From the NCBI GenBank assembly GCA_027625915.1, contig JANTQA010000021.1, positions 1,798,001 through 1,862,000 on the forward strand: DNA of 64,000 nucleotides, read 5' to 3'. Positions 24,312 through 35,032 of this stretch are shown one piece after another (position 1 is the first letter of the stretch; every line of letters begins with the position of its first letter). Below the pieces are notes generated by a model. That model was not told the DNA's origin and did not search any database. It saw only the letters and a list, made by a program, of their open reading frames with translations. The translations under genes and the position numbers were made by a program. Origin of the DNA: Anaeramoeba flamelloides. Taxonomy: Eukaryota > Metamonada > Anaeramoebidae.

Positions 24312-26112
24312 GTCTTTCGCTACAATTTTGGTATTTTTTATTTTTTCTAATTTCCGGTAATTGACACCAAAAATAATATTCGCTCTTATGTTATTATTAA
24401 AAATTGAATGGGAATTGTTGATCAATAAACTAATAAAGAAAAAAATTCAAAGAGAAAAAACTGAAACATTTTTTGCTTATTTTGGAAACATAATTAAAAA
24501 TCTATAAATTTGGAATTGAATGAAGAGTTACTTATTGAAATTTGAATTTAACATGGTTAAACAAGTTTAGATACTCGGTTTTTTGATCATAAGAGATTGA
24601 TACAAAATAGATTTGTAATAAAAAACTTGAACACCTTGAAATACTACAATTGTTCGAAAAATAAGAAGGTATTTTATTTTTTTGGAATAATTTTTTTGGG
24701 AAAACAACCATTTCAATTTCGAATTCTAAAGTATAAAACGGAATTCAGGGAAGAGAAAGACTGGAAAGTCGTGTTTAATTGCTTTTTTGAAGTGAAATTT
24801 TTTATTCAAAAATTAAATCCATAATAGACATTGGGGATTTGGTACTCATTTTCATTCATGAGATTTACTTTTTGAGATTATTTATTACAAAATGGATTTC
24901 AAAAATTACAAATACACATCAGGAATAAAACTTTTTGTAGCTTGAATGTTTGGTAGTAATTATCTTTTATCTTTTTTTAGTTGAAGAAAAGAACAAAAAA
25001 GAGCAATTTATTTTCTCAACACATAGAAAGAATAGTTTAATTTCAATTTTGGTTTAAAAATTGTTTTGTTTTGGTCGAGTGTTTTCCACTCGGTACAAAA
25101 AAACAGGAGTTGTATTTTTTCAAGAAAAAAATTTTAAGGGTAGAGTCATTACGGTGAAATTTTTTATTCTGAAATGGAAAAAAACTTTTTAGTAATTTTA
25201 TTGAGGACCTAACACCAATCAAAAACCAACCAACCTATGATTTACGATCGATCTCCAAAAATCAACAACTAAAAATGAGGACATTTTTAGAAAAAAGCGC
25301 CAAAGAGCGACACTCAATTTCCAATTAGAATGGTTATAATATACAATTTTGAAAACAACTATGTCCGTTTTGAAGTGTCGCTCTTTCGCGCTTTTTGAGT
25401 TCTCGGTGACTTTTTTTTTCTTTTTTTTTTTTTTTCGAATGAGTTATTTTTTATTGAAAGACTATTACCTAATCCTTACTTGGTCAAATTTAGAGGATTA
25501 CAAAATAACAACAAATTAGATTAAATCAAATTAAATCAACTGCGATAATACAAGAAAGCAATTTGTTTTAAATTAAAGAAATTTAACCTCTTTTGAAATT
25601 GAAAATGAGAAAAGATGAATTTTTTTTAAAATTTTGATTTTTTGAAATTGAGAACTCTTTTTCTTATTTTAATTTTTTGTCAAAGATGATCCAATTGAAT
25701 TTTTAATTTTGTTATTTGAATTCTGTCAACCAAAAGAAGGCCTATTTCACAATACCCTTTTTGGTCTCAGGTCACCCCTTGAGTATGGTGCCTTTTCACG
25801 GTAAATGACTCTACCCTTAAGGTAATTTCCATTTTTAAAAAGAAATAAAATGGTTTTCGTTATTTATTCGAATTTTGGAAGAAAAACCAGCAAACCCAAA
25901 CCCTTATTAACAGATCTTGAAATGATTTTGATTTTAGTAACTTCAAAATAAGAAAACGTTGAAAATTTTTTTATTTTTTTTCGATTTTAAGTAAAAGATT
26001 ATGGGGGTTTGTTGAACTCAAATAGTGAATTGGGATTGGTTTTAACAATATTCTAATCGAATTTAGCTGTCTATATTCATTAAAACAAATTCTTAAAAAA
26101 AAACATTATCCC
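24312..26112. mobile_element. 1.8-kb insert splitting a repeat G copy
   Basis: It interrupts repeat G at one point. Its outermost bases are inverted: ATATGTCTT at the left and AAGACATAT at the right. It contains the young repeat A copy at 25134-25820. The frame at 24597-24824 shows no known domain. It may be one larger element or two nested ones. Confidence 0.45.
25134..25820 (+). mobile_element. MITE-like repeat A, intact-looking copy 2
   Basis: 687 bp with terminal inverted repeats of about 27 bp (TTAAGGGTAGAGTCATT, then ACGGTGAAA; right end CCGTGAAAAGG inverted and CTCTACCCTTAA). Nearly identical, in inverse orientation, to 29588-30273. The interior has no gene but keeps GC-rich words such as GTGTCGCTCTTTCGCGC. 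A non-autonomous DNA transposon is the best reading. Confidence 0.75.
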
Positions 26113-26505
26113 CGTATATTAAGACATATATTTCCAATATTTCAGAAATAATTTGTCAAAGAAATCTATTGGTTAATTATTTAATTTTTTTAAAAAAAGT
26201 GAATTTTTTAGCAATTAATCTACCTTTCGCCACAAATTTAAGAAAGGTATTTTGCAACTTTGGAGTCTGAATATTGATAATTTAAGCTTTAAATTTATGG
26301 TGAAATGTATATTTTTTTCTGAAATTGTTGGGTGTTTTTTACTCATATAAGTATCATTTTTAATTGATGAGATCACCAAATATTACTACTTTACTAATCG
26401 ATTTTTTAGAGACATTTGGGCCATGGCTCACTAATATGATTTACAAACAATAACAACACACTTTAATCTTAGGATTCTACTTGGTAGATGTTAATTTCGA
26501 TAAAG
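26113..26505 (+). repeat. Repeat G, copy 2, right part of a split copy
   Basis: Continues the match to 34080-34440: TCCAATATTTCAGAAATAAT at the start, then GCAATTAATCTACMTTT and CTAATATGATTTACA. Confidence 0.6.
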
Positions 26506-26984
26506 ACTTTTGAAGAGCTGTCAATTTTTTTATTAATTTAAAAATATTACCAAGCGATAATTTTAAAAGTTAATTCTTTTAATTTAAGAAATTTTTAAAC
26601 TATTACAATTTGTAACTTGAAAAATTATATATTAAAAAAAAGAAAAAGATGACTTATTGAAAATAATGTTTCCACTTAAAATTAAAAAAGTAGTATATAA
26701 ATGTTATTAAACAAATAAACTAAAATTCAAAATTTTCCTCATACTGATAAATTCAAAAAAATAAGGAAAAGATTTCAATTTACAATGCTGCTATTGTTGT
26801 TGGAAATTTTAACCAAAGAGTTCAAGAAACCAACCTTCAGAGAGACCCCTTCAACTTCCTGAACACTTTACAAAATCAAAAAAAATTTGATAAAAAATTC
26901 TATTTATTAAATACACAAAATCTCTATATACAAAATAATACATTTTTTGTTTCACTGTTAAATGTTTTTTTGTTATCTTTAAAC

Positions 26985-27064
26985 CAACTTTTTGTGAAAT
27001 TTTGTGGCCCAACGCACCCAATTTTCTTTTTTTCTTTGTAGTTTTAAATTTATCAGAAATATTA
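26985..27064 (-). CDS. Candidate middle exon of the CH domain
   Basis: An open stretch after CACAAG and before GTTTAAAG reads NISDKFKTTKKKRK then LGALGHKISQKV. Phases fit on both sides: AA from the exon ending at 27588 plus T gives Asn, and the last G plus AA at 22986 gives Glu, giving VEKNLILIL, close to the ENI..FL of CH domains. It would add 15-20 residues to the usual CH loop. A shorter version ending at 27018 has the same phase. The frame is also open upstream and downstream without splicing, so the limits are uncertain. Confidence 0.35.
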
Positions 27065-27587
27065 CTTGTGTTATTCAAATAAAAAAATGAAATTTCAATT
27101 TTAAAATTGAACTTAACATTTTTAAAAATGATAAAAGTGTACTTTTCCTTTGGTTTTATTCTTTTGCTTGAAATAAAAAAATTTGTGTTAAAATGGTGTT
27201 TAAAAGATTATTTTTAAGAGTGTAGTCAGTTCAAAATTAGCGAATTGTCTTGAAAATGGTCGATTTAAAAAAGAGTATTTTGTTTTTGGTTTCATCTCTC
27301 TCAATCTTCTTAAACTTTGAGAAAAAAATTAAATTCTGTTGATTTGAAATTAACAGCAAAAAAAGAAAGGAAATAAGATATTTCACAATTTAAAATCCAA
27401 TCACTAGCAATTAAATTTAAGATCATTGTTTCTAAAGAGAAAAAAACTTTATGTGATAGTGGTTTTCATCGTTTCTTTTTTTTTTTTTGTTTTGTTTTGT
27501 TATTTTGTTATTCTGATCTTCTCGAAGGTTGAATAAAAAACTATCTTTTGAATAATTGTCACAAGAAAAAAAGAAAAGTAGGTTTAC

Positions 27588-27756
27588 TTGTCAGGGTTTT
27601 TGATTGTTTTGGGTTGAATTTTATTAATAACAAGGCAACACAATTTTATTAATTCAAGTTTTGTTGGTTTTTTCTTTATTTTAATGTTTAAAATTTGACG
27701 GATCCAAGAAATTACATTTTGTTGTTCAACAGGTCTATTGGAAAGAGAGTCGTCAG
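27588..27756 (-). CDS. CH/PH-array gene exon: first half of the CH domain
   Basis: After a CATTAG acceptor the frame is open for 169 nt and ends at AA|GTAAAC. It encodes DDSLSNRPVEQQ, then NVISWIRQIL, then LELIKLCCLVINKIQPKTI. The pattern Trp-Ile helix, then Leu-x-Leu-Cys-x-Leu-x-Asn-x-Ile-x-Pro is the hallmark of the first half of calponin-homology domains (actin-binding or scaffold modules). It sits about 4.6 kb upstream, on the same strand, of an exon that begins with the second half. Upstream exons, including the start codon, are not resolved. Confidence 0.6.
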
Positions 27757-28101
27757 CTAATGAAATTTATATTAAAAGAGAGTTTTTGAAAAAGGTTTGG
27801 CTTTTTGCAAATTAATAAAAAAAAATTAATTACACATCTAAATTTGTTTGTCCGATTTGTTTTTCTGTATCTTTGTTTTTATTTTTAAAGCTTGTTTTTG
27901 GAATTATTAAAAAGAAACAAACGTAAAACAAATAAAAAAAGAGAAAAATGAAAGATTTTTTCTTGTTTTAAAATCAATATATTCGATAAAAGATAACTAT
28001 TTGATGATATAATTCCATTTAATTGCAATTATATATTTTATTTAAAAGTCGAAAAACTCTTTAAAACAATTCAAAACCATTTAACGAAAGTTTTTATTTA
28101 C

Positions 28102-28214
28102 CTATTTTTTAAAAAGTTTATACAGTCAATAAGATAAAATTTTTGAAGTTTATTCTTGAGGAGAGTATTAATTTTGAAATTATCTTCTTTTTGTTGGTTA
28201 GCGATCACTCTGAT
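28102..28214 (-). CDS. Candidate upstream exon of the CH/PH-array gene
   Basis: An open 113-nt stretch between GAATAG and AG|GTAAAT reads IRVIANQQKEDNFKIN, then LLKNKLQKFYLIDCINF. The composition is protein-like and the flanks look like splice sites. It does not join 27756 in phase; at least one small exon (a weak candidate ends near 27850) would have to lie between. I do not recognise a domain. Confidence 0.25.
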
Positions 28215-28763
28215 CTATTCTTCAAAGCTAACTAAAGAATTTCAATCTTAAAAAATTGCCAACAAGCATTTCTCCCTCAATTCAAGAGAAAGCCTATCAA
28301 ACAAAAAATTTTAAGAATTTCAGAAAAATCAAAAGCATCTATTCTCAATGCACACACTTCTTGACCAAATAATATATTTCTAACAATTGTCTAGAAATCT
28401 TGATTAGTTCCTAAAAAATTGAATTTGCTTATTTCCAATCAATAATTCAAATATCAGTAAAACGAAGTACTAAAAGTTCAACTGTTGAAGCAAGTACTTA
28501 ATTTGTATTAGACATTTTGCCCAACCTAGTGGGAGTTGGTCAATTCTAACAAGAACCTGATCTGTTCTTTAAATTGAGAGGGACTTTGTTCCAATTCCAT
28601 TCAAGCTCAAGTTTTAAAATTGCACAAAAGACTCAATCCAGTTAAATGATTCCTCAAAGAATTAGTCGTTCTATGAAGAATAAACCAGATTTTAAAGGAA
28701 AATTACATCTTGTTACTTTGTAACTATTTGTGACAACATTAAACTTTCAAATGATCTGTTTCT

Positions 28764-29456
28764 GAGTAGAGTCAACATAATGAAAAATAATTTTTTGAAG
28801 AGAAAATAATTTTTTTATCAATTTTTAAAAGTTCGAAATATCCATCAAAAAACAAATTAAAATATAATAGTGCCAATTGATCTCTTAAAATCAACAATCA
28901 AAATGAGAGACAGTTTTATAAGAAAGTTCCAAATAATACACTCAATTTCATTTCTAAATCGTCATTAATTATCATTAACAAATCCCAATGTGTAAGTTTT
29001 CGAAGTGTCACTCTTTGATACTTTTTGAGATCTCAAAGATTTTTTTTTTCATTTTTTTCATTTCCCAAAGGAGACATTTATATTTCTATAATCTCACAAA
29101 ACCCTTACTTTGTGGAATTTTATGGACACAAAAAAATCACAAATTAGATTAAATCGGATTAAATCTTTTTTGTAATTTTAGAAAACATTTTTTTATAAAT
29201 TGGAGAATTTTAAATATATATCAATAAAAATAAGAACAAGTATTTTTTTTTTCTAAAATTGATTTTTTTTAATTGAAACTGTTTTTTTTTTGATTTTTTT
29301 TTCGAATGAATTATTTACCAATGTAATCTCTTGAAATTTTTTTTTGTTTATTTTTATTTTTTCAATCAACAGAAGTACATTTTAATAATATCCTTTTTGG
29401 TGGTTACTTACTTCTAATTATGAAGCAATTCTATGTTAAATGACTGTACTCTTAAA
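28764..29456 (+). repeat. MITE-like repeat A, decayed copy 3
   Basis: Aligns with 25134-25820 along its whole length in the same orientation (GTAGAGTCAACATAATG at the left, TTAAATGACTGTACTCTTAA at the right). Substitutions are many; it is an older insertion than its inverted neighbour at 29588. Confidence 0.65.
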
Positions 29457-29520
29457 ATCATTTGAACATAGGTATTTAGTTTCTAAGCTGAGCACTTTGT
29501 CACTGAACTAAAATCTTTTA
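29455..29520 (-). pseudogene. tRNA-like relic resembling tRNA-Ala
   Basis: On the minus strand: TTAGTTCAGTGACAAAGTGC, then TCAGCTTAGAAACT, then TGTTCAAATGA. This follows the D arm, anticodon arm and T loop of eukaryotic tRNA-Ala (TAGCTCAGTGGTAGAGCGC, GCTTAGCATG, GTTCAATCCC). The stems no longer pair well, so it is not a working tRNA gene. It lies between two repeat A copies; a tRNA-derived SINE remnant is another possibility. Confidence 0.35.
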
Positions 29521-29587
29521 TATACAATTGAATTTTTCAGATTCTTTTAAAACTCAAATTATTTTACTAGAATCACAAAAATGTACC

Positions 29588-30273
29588 TTAAGGGTAGAGT
29601 CATTTACCGTGAAAAGGTACCATACTCAAGGGGTGACCTGAGACCAAAAAGGGTATTGTGAAATAGGCCTTCTTTTGGTTGACAGAATTCAAATAACAAA
29701 ATTAAAAATTCAATTGGATCATCTTTGACAAAAAATTAAAATAAGAAAAAGAGTTCTCAATTTCAAAAAATCAAAATTTTAAAAAAAATTCATCTTTTCT
29801 CATTTTCAATTTCAAAAGAGGTTAAATTTCTTTAATTTAAAACAAATTGCTTTCTTGTATTATCGCAGTTGATTTAATTTGATTTAATCTAATTTGTTGT
29901 TATTTTGTAATCCTCTAAATTTGACCAAGTAAGGATTAGGTAATAGTCTTTCAATAAAAATAACTCATTCGAAAAAAAAAAAAAAAGAAAAAAAAAGTCA
30001 CCGAGAACTCAAAAAGCGCGAAAGAGCGACACTTCAAAACGGACATAGTTGTTTTCAAAATTGTATATTATAACCATTCTAATTGGAAATTGAGTGTCGC
30101 TCTTTGGCACTTTTTTCTAAAAATGTCCTCATTTTTAGTTGTTGATTTTTGGAGATCGATCGTAAATCATAGGTTGGTTGGTTTTTGATTGGTGTTAGGT
30201 CCTCAATAAAATTACTAAAAAGTTTTTTTCCATTTCAGAATAAAAAATTTCACCGTAATGACTCGACCCTTAA
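29588..30273 (-). mobile_element. MITE-like repeat A, intact-looking copy 4 (inverted)
   Basis: 686 bp; its reverse complement differs from 25134-25820 at only a handful of positions (for example GGCACC against GCGCGCC-like words near the centre, and one A/T-run length). Terminal inverted repeats are intact (TTAAGGGTAGAGTCATTTAC and the inverse). Probably transposed recently. Confidence 0.75.
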
Positions 30274-32211
30274 TTTCAGATTTTTTTATTGTTTAAATTT
30301 TGATCAAAATTTGTACCTTATGGTGGAACGGGGTGAAATTGATTTTTTTTTTAAATTTTAGAGCCCATTTTTTTTATCTTGTTGGGAATATTGTTTTCAT
30401 TTAATCTCATAATATTAAATGAAATTACATATAGATTTTTTTTTTTGTAATTATTTTCTATCATTAAATTAATATTTTAGAAAATAATTCATATTGAAAC
30501 TTTTCATTCTTTCCTAAATAAATGATCATAATTTTTAGCAAAATTCAATATTTATTGAAATTTTGTTAGAAAAAAAAACAAATACTCATTACTATCTTTA
30601 TTATTTATTTTTTTTATGATAAAATTAACAACATCATTTGATGGTTGTTTTTTATAAAGCAAGATCTTATATTTTTATTCATTTTTATAATAATAAAATT
30701 TCTAAATTAAAAAATTAAAAAAAAAAATAAAAATCTTTAAAAAAAATGTTAAAAAATGAATTATTATTATTTTTTTTTTCAATAAGTAAAAAAAAAATAC
30801 AATAACATAACTTATTTATCTTTGAACTATTTTGACTTTTCATTATAATTCAAATATGAATTAAAGATAAATCATAGTATCCATTTATTAGCATACATCT
30901 TAATCATTTTAAATCTTTTATTTAAAACTTCATGAAATTTAGGTAAATCTGTGGTGCTAAGGGATGGAAAAAAAAAATACCGAAAAAACCTAATTAATAA
31001 ATTTTGTTTTGATTTTGTTGACCAACAAATGGATCTTCAAATCAAATTCTTTGTTTTTAAAAAAATGAAAAAAATACGAAACAAAAATAGATCAATGATC
31101 ATCTCAAAACAAATATTGAATTTTATTTTTCATTAAATTAGACAAATTTATCTTTGACTTACATCAACTCAAATTAAGTTAAAATATCATTCTCGATCTA
31201 TTATAGAATTGTATATTGCTATAAATAAAAAAAAAAAATACTTTGGACAATATCAAATTACATCATGGATTCTATATTTTGGTTTGCCTCTGTTAAAACA
31301 ATTTTTAAAAATATTTGCAATATTAAAGGAGATATTTTTATTTTTAAAGTGTTTTTAATATTTAAACCATGCAGTCACAGGATTAAGTAAATATTTTATC
31401 AGAGCTTGTTTTCTTCTTTTTTCTTCTAATTCTTTTTTTCTTAGATTAACTTTTTGAAAAATTTTAAAACTAAATTTGAATGTTTGTTTTTTTAATCGAT
31501 CATTTAGATCAATAGGAAATTTGTCGTTCTTGTTGAAAATTTCACTTTTCGAAGATAAAAACTTCTTTTTAAAAAAAATTTTCTATTCTAGATTTCAACC
31601 TATTTTTCAATTTGTGGTTATTAATTATTTGTTTGTATCTTAATTTGGAATTTTAATTCTTTTGTCTTAGTGTATTTTTCTTTTCCATTCTTATTATTTT
31701 TATTGAATCAGTCTATCAATAAGATAAAAATTAATACTTTAAAATCTTTTCTTTATGTTTTATTTTTCATGATAATATATTTTTAATATAGAGATCTGAA
31801 ACAAAAAGATCTTCAAATTGAGATAGTATTTTTCAACAAACACTATTATTAGATGTCTTTTATTTGCAAAAAAAACATAATTATCCATGAAAACCCCGAC
31901 TTTTTGTGTAAAATCACAACTTTTTTGAGGAAAAAAAAAAAATATTTCACGAAAAAATTTTTATGTACGCAAAAAAAGCCATTTATTCGCAAAAAAGTGT
32001 TTTGTAGAGAAAAAATAGAGTATTTTCGGAACAAGTCACACTATCCATAGATTTGTAACTTTTAAATTGCAAAAATCTATTAAATTTGTTTTTAAATTGG
32101 TCTTCTTTGACAACAAATTTTTTTGAAATGAATTGATACTAATTAACCCTTGAATATATATTTGTGTGCATTTTCTTTGATAAAACAGCAAATCGTCAAC
32201 AGACTGAATTC
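30274..32211. other. Gene-free stretch
   Basis: AT-rich DNA between repeat A copy 4 and the membrane-protein gene. Overlapping frames on both strands near 31850-32050 come from Lys/Phe-rich homopolymer DNA and are not convincing genes. Confidence 0.3.
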
Positions 32212-33222
32212 CTATTTCAATATCGATACAACTGAAATGGTAAAAATATATTTATTGTATTTTCTATTTTGGGAATGTCTTGTTTCTTTTTTACAATGCC
32301 TGGAAATTAATTTTTGGAAACCATAATAAAAATAATGCCATTGCTTCAAAAGATAAATCTTCAATATTTTTGCTTTCAATTTTAATAGATTCTTCGGTGT
32401 ACCTTCAGGACTATCAAACAAAAACCAACCATTAGAAAGGAAGGAAACACAATACCAAAAAGAATGTTGCTGTTTTGTGATCCAGACGATTTCTGCTATT
32501 TCTTTGATTTTTATAAATTCTTTTGACAATTTTGGATCAATTTCTTCTTTTGTTTAATAGCCATTTCAAAATTGTAAATTCTAGACCACCCATTTTTGTC
32601 AGTTAAATAACCCTGAGTTGATAATTTATTTTTTGATTGTCAGTTTGAAGTAATCATTTGAAAAACAAATCATTAAATAATTGTATGACGGCCAAATACA
32701 AATCGAGACAGACCACATAAATTCAAATGGTGGATAATAAAAATACAAACAACACAATAGCACAACACCTTGATTACAATGGTTCTGGTGGTTGACTTCT
32801 TATTCAAAATAAATTCAATAGGATCGACAACTACTTGCTGGGAATACAATTTTGAAAGATCAGAGATCGAGATAAAGGATAAAAACAAAAAGACCGCAAA
32901 ATTACGAATCATTAAAATGTTCAAGAAGCAATGCAAAAGTACTCGAAATACAGAGCCTGTATTAATGCTGTTACATAGCCGAATTGGATTGTCGGTCCTT
33001 GGATCAAAAGATAGAAACATCGTTGTGAAATAGAAATTAATCAGCAACAAAATAGTTGTTATGACAAAACTTGTGATCCAAAACACACTATCAATAATAG
33101 AACATAAATTTTCTGAATTTTCCATCTGCAAGCCAAAAAGTGTAAAATAGAGAAAAAAGAAATTCTAAAAAAATGATAAAAATTTTGTCTTTGTCTACAA
33201 CAATCTCATCTTGGAAAAACAT
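32212..33222 (-). CDS. Multi-pass membrane protein gene, three exons, one frame break
   Basis: Exon 1 (33199-33222) starts MFFQDEIV. Exon 2 (32700-33125) follows a TTGCAG acceptor and carries three hydrophobic segments (VFWITSFVITTILLLINF; VFRVLLHCFLNILMI and on; VIKVLCYCVVCIFII). Exon 3 starts at 32612 after CTCAG with GYLTDKNGWSRIYNF. Both introns are 73-87 nt and in phase. In exon 3 the frame must change near an A-run at about 32553 to continue as EIDPKLSKEFIKI to the stop at 32212; one missing base in CAAAAG would explain it. So it is a recent pseudogene, or an assembly error in a homopolymer. The polar C-terminal part (WYCVSFLSNGWFLF, then PEGTPKNLL) is unknown to me. Function not recognised. 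Confidence 0.45.
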
Positions 33223-33521
33223 TTTATTCTTTCAAGCCTCTCCAACAGTGTTTAGGCAATTTCCAACTCTTTCTTTAACTTTTATTGAATGAAAAACTTT
33301 CAAAAAGTAAGATTACTTGAAGTCTCTATTCCTTAATATTTCTTTTATTAAAACGAAATGAAGTAATTCAATCAGAGAACTGAAAACCAAGACCAAGTGT
33401 GAATAAATTTTGAACCCAATCTTATCACAGAATTTGCATTTTACAACAAAATCGGAAAAAAATTTAACTTCGTTATACCTTTACAATTCAAAGTGGATTT
33501 TTAAGAATAAAATCAAAATTA

Positions 33522-33710
33522 ATGTCATCTATATTTGATTGCTACCTTTTTATTGTTGAAGTGTTTGATACTGATAGATGCCTGTTGTACAAAAGAAGAA
33601 TTCGAAATGAAAGGGATGAAGAACAAAATAAAATGAATATGATAAGGGGATTAATTTTTGACCAAAAAAAAAATACAAATATAATATTTAAGGGATTAGA
33701 GTCACTCTAG
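33522..33710 (+). CDS. TRAPPC1/Bet5-like fragment
   Basis: The frame MSSIFDCYLFIVEVFD, then DRCLLYKRRI, then EEQNKMNMIRGLIFDQKK resembles the start of TRAPPC1 (family: NLYLFDRNGVCLHYSEW, then EEEYKLMYGMLFSI), a longin-fold subunit of the TRAPP tethering complex. It ends at TAG 33708-33710, far short of the usual 140-150 residues. Downstream DNA reads YCNQTEMVLVPYDSN in another frame, faintly like the next TRAPPC1 strand. No intron joining them is evident. Either a decayed copy or a gene with an intron that I cannot place. Confidence 0.35.
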   Translation: MSSIFDCYLFIVEVFDTDRCLLYKRRIRNERDEEQNKMNMIRGLIFDQKKNTNIIFKGLESL

Positions 33711-33943
33711 ATTTCTCTTTAATCAAAGTATATTGTAATCAGACGGAAATGGTATTAGTGCCCTATGACTCAAATAGCTTTAAATAATGTATTATCATTA
33801 TTATTGCACAATAAATTATTAGTTCTTTAACGATTTGAGAACAATTTAAAATTGCTATTTTGGAAATTTTTTTGTTCCTTTTTCTAAAATCTAAAAATAG
33901 AAACGCTGAATAATAGTATTCTAGTAGTTAATAATTCCTATTT

Positions 33944-34440
33944 AGAACTTCCAAAAGTTACAATTTTCAGTTTTTAATTTCAAAGATTTAATTCGATAAT
34001 CAACTCCATAAAAGCACAAAGACTGATTATTTTGGTTTGCTCTTGATAACACTAATTGTATTATCAATATATTTTCAATATTTCAGAAATAATTTTTTCA
34101 AAAAAATCTTTTGGTTTCATTATTTAATTTTTTAAAAAACTTTGAATTTTTTTAGCAATTAATCTACATTTTGCGCCACAAATTTAAGAAAGATATTATG
34201 CAACTTTTGACTCTAAATATTGAGAAAACAACTTTTAAATTTATTGTGAAATGTAAATTATTTTTTGAAATTGTTGGGATTTTTACAAATACAAATATCA
34301 TTTATAAATTGAAGAAGATAAAACAAATATTACCTACTTTACTACTCAATTTTTTTTAGAAAAGTTTGAAACATTTCCCACTAACGTGATTTACACTGAA
34401 TAACAATATAGTTTAAATTTCACATTTCCCTTTTTAGACG
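33944..34440 (+). repeat. Dispersed repeat G, copy 3 (reference copy)
   Basis: The only uninterrupted copy of repeat G in the window; it shows that the copy at 24179-26505 was split by an insertion. No clear end repeats and no gene. Confidence 0.6.
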
Positions 34441-35032
34441 TTAATCCCTTAAGGGAATCATGAAGTACTTTCAAATTATATTATCTACTGGTACTACTTT
34501 TACAAACTTGCGACTGATTTTTTTACTGTAGAACTTTTTTAAACCATTATCATATTTTACCTATTTTTATCTTGTTTTCTTGTATTTTTAGAACTTTTTT
34601 TTATAATGAACAACTTTCGGAAAATATATATGTGTTTATTATTTTGAATTAATAATATTTAAAATGTTATATCTGAGTTTTGTCTCGAAGAAATTGAAAA
34701 ATGATAAAGTTCAAAGTTTTATAAGATTATATTGAGGAGTTCGAAGAACAACAATGGGAATCCTCTTTGTAAACCAATAATATCATTTTTAAAACTGGAA
34801 TGGAATTTAAAAAGAAAAAATATGAACAGTACTTTTTGTACAGAGGAAACAATATGAGATATTATTTATTTTTTGAACCCATGATCTAACTATCAAAGCC
34901 AACAAAATAAAAAACAAACAAAACAAAAATTAAAAAATTAATTTGATACTTGTTCAATGGTACTTTCAAGAACTTAATGTTTAAAGAATCTCATTCTCTC
35001 AATTTAGTTAGCGAAATGATTGATATTTAATA

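Noticed and set aside
26790-26865. Possible terminal exon reading EVEGVSLKVGFLNSLVKI after TGTTCAG
   Set aside because: It can be joined to the 26985-27064 area only with a weak donor and would end the CH domain half-way; the phase-compatible join to 22986 explains more.
31849-32050. Overlapping frames on both strands
   Set aside because: Caused by Lys/Phe codons in poly-A/T DNA; no splice or domain evidence.
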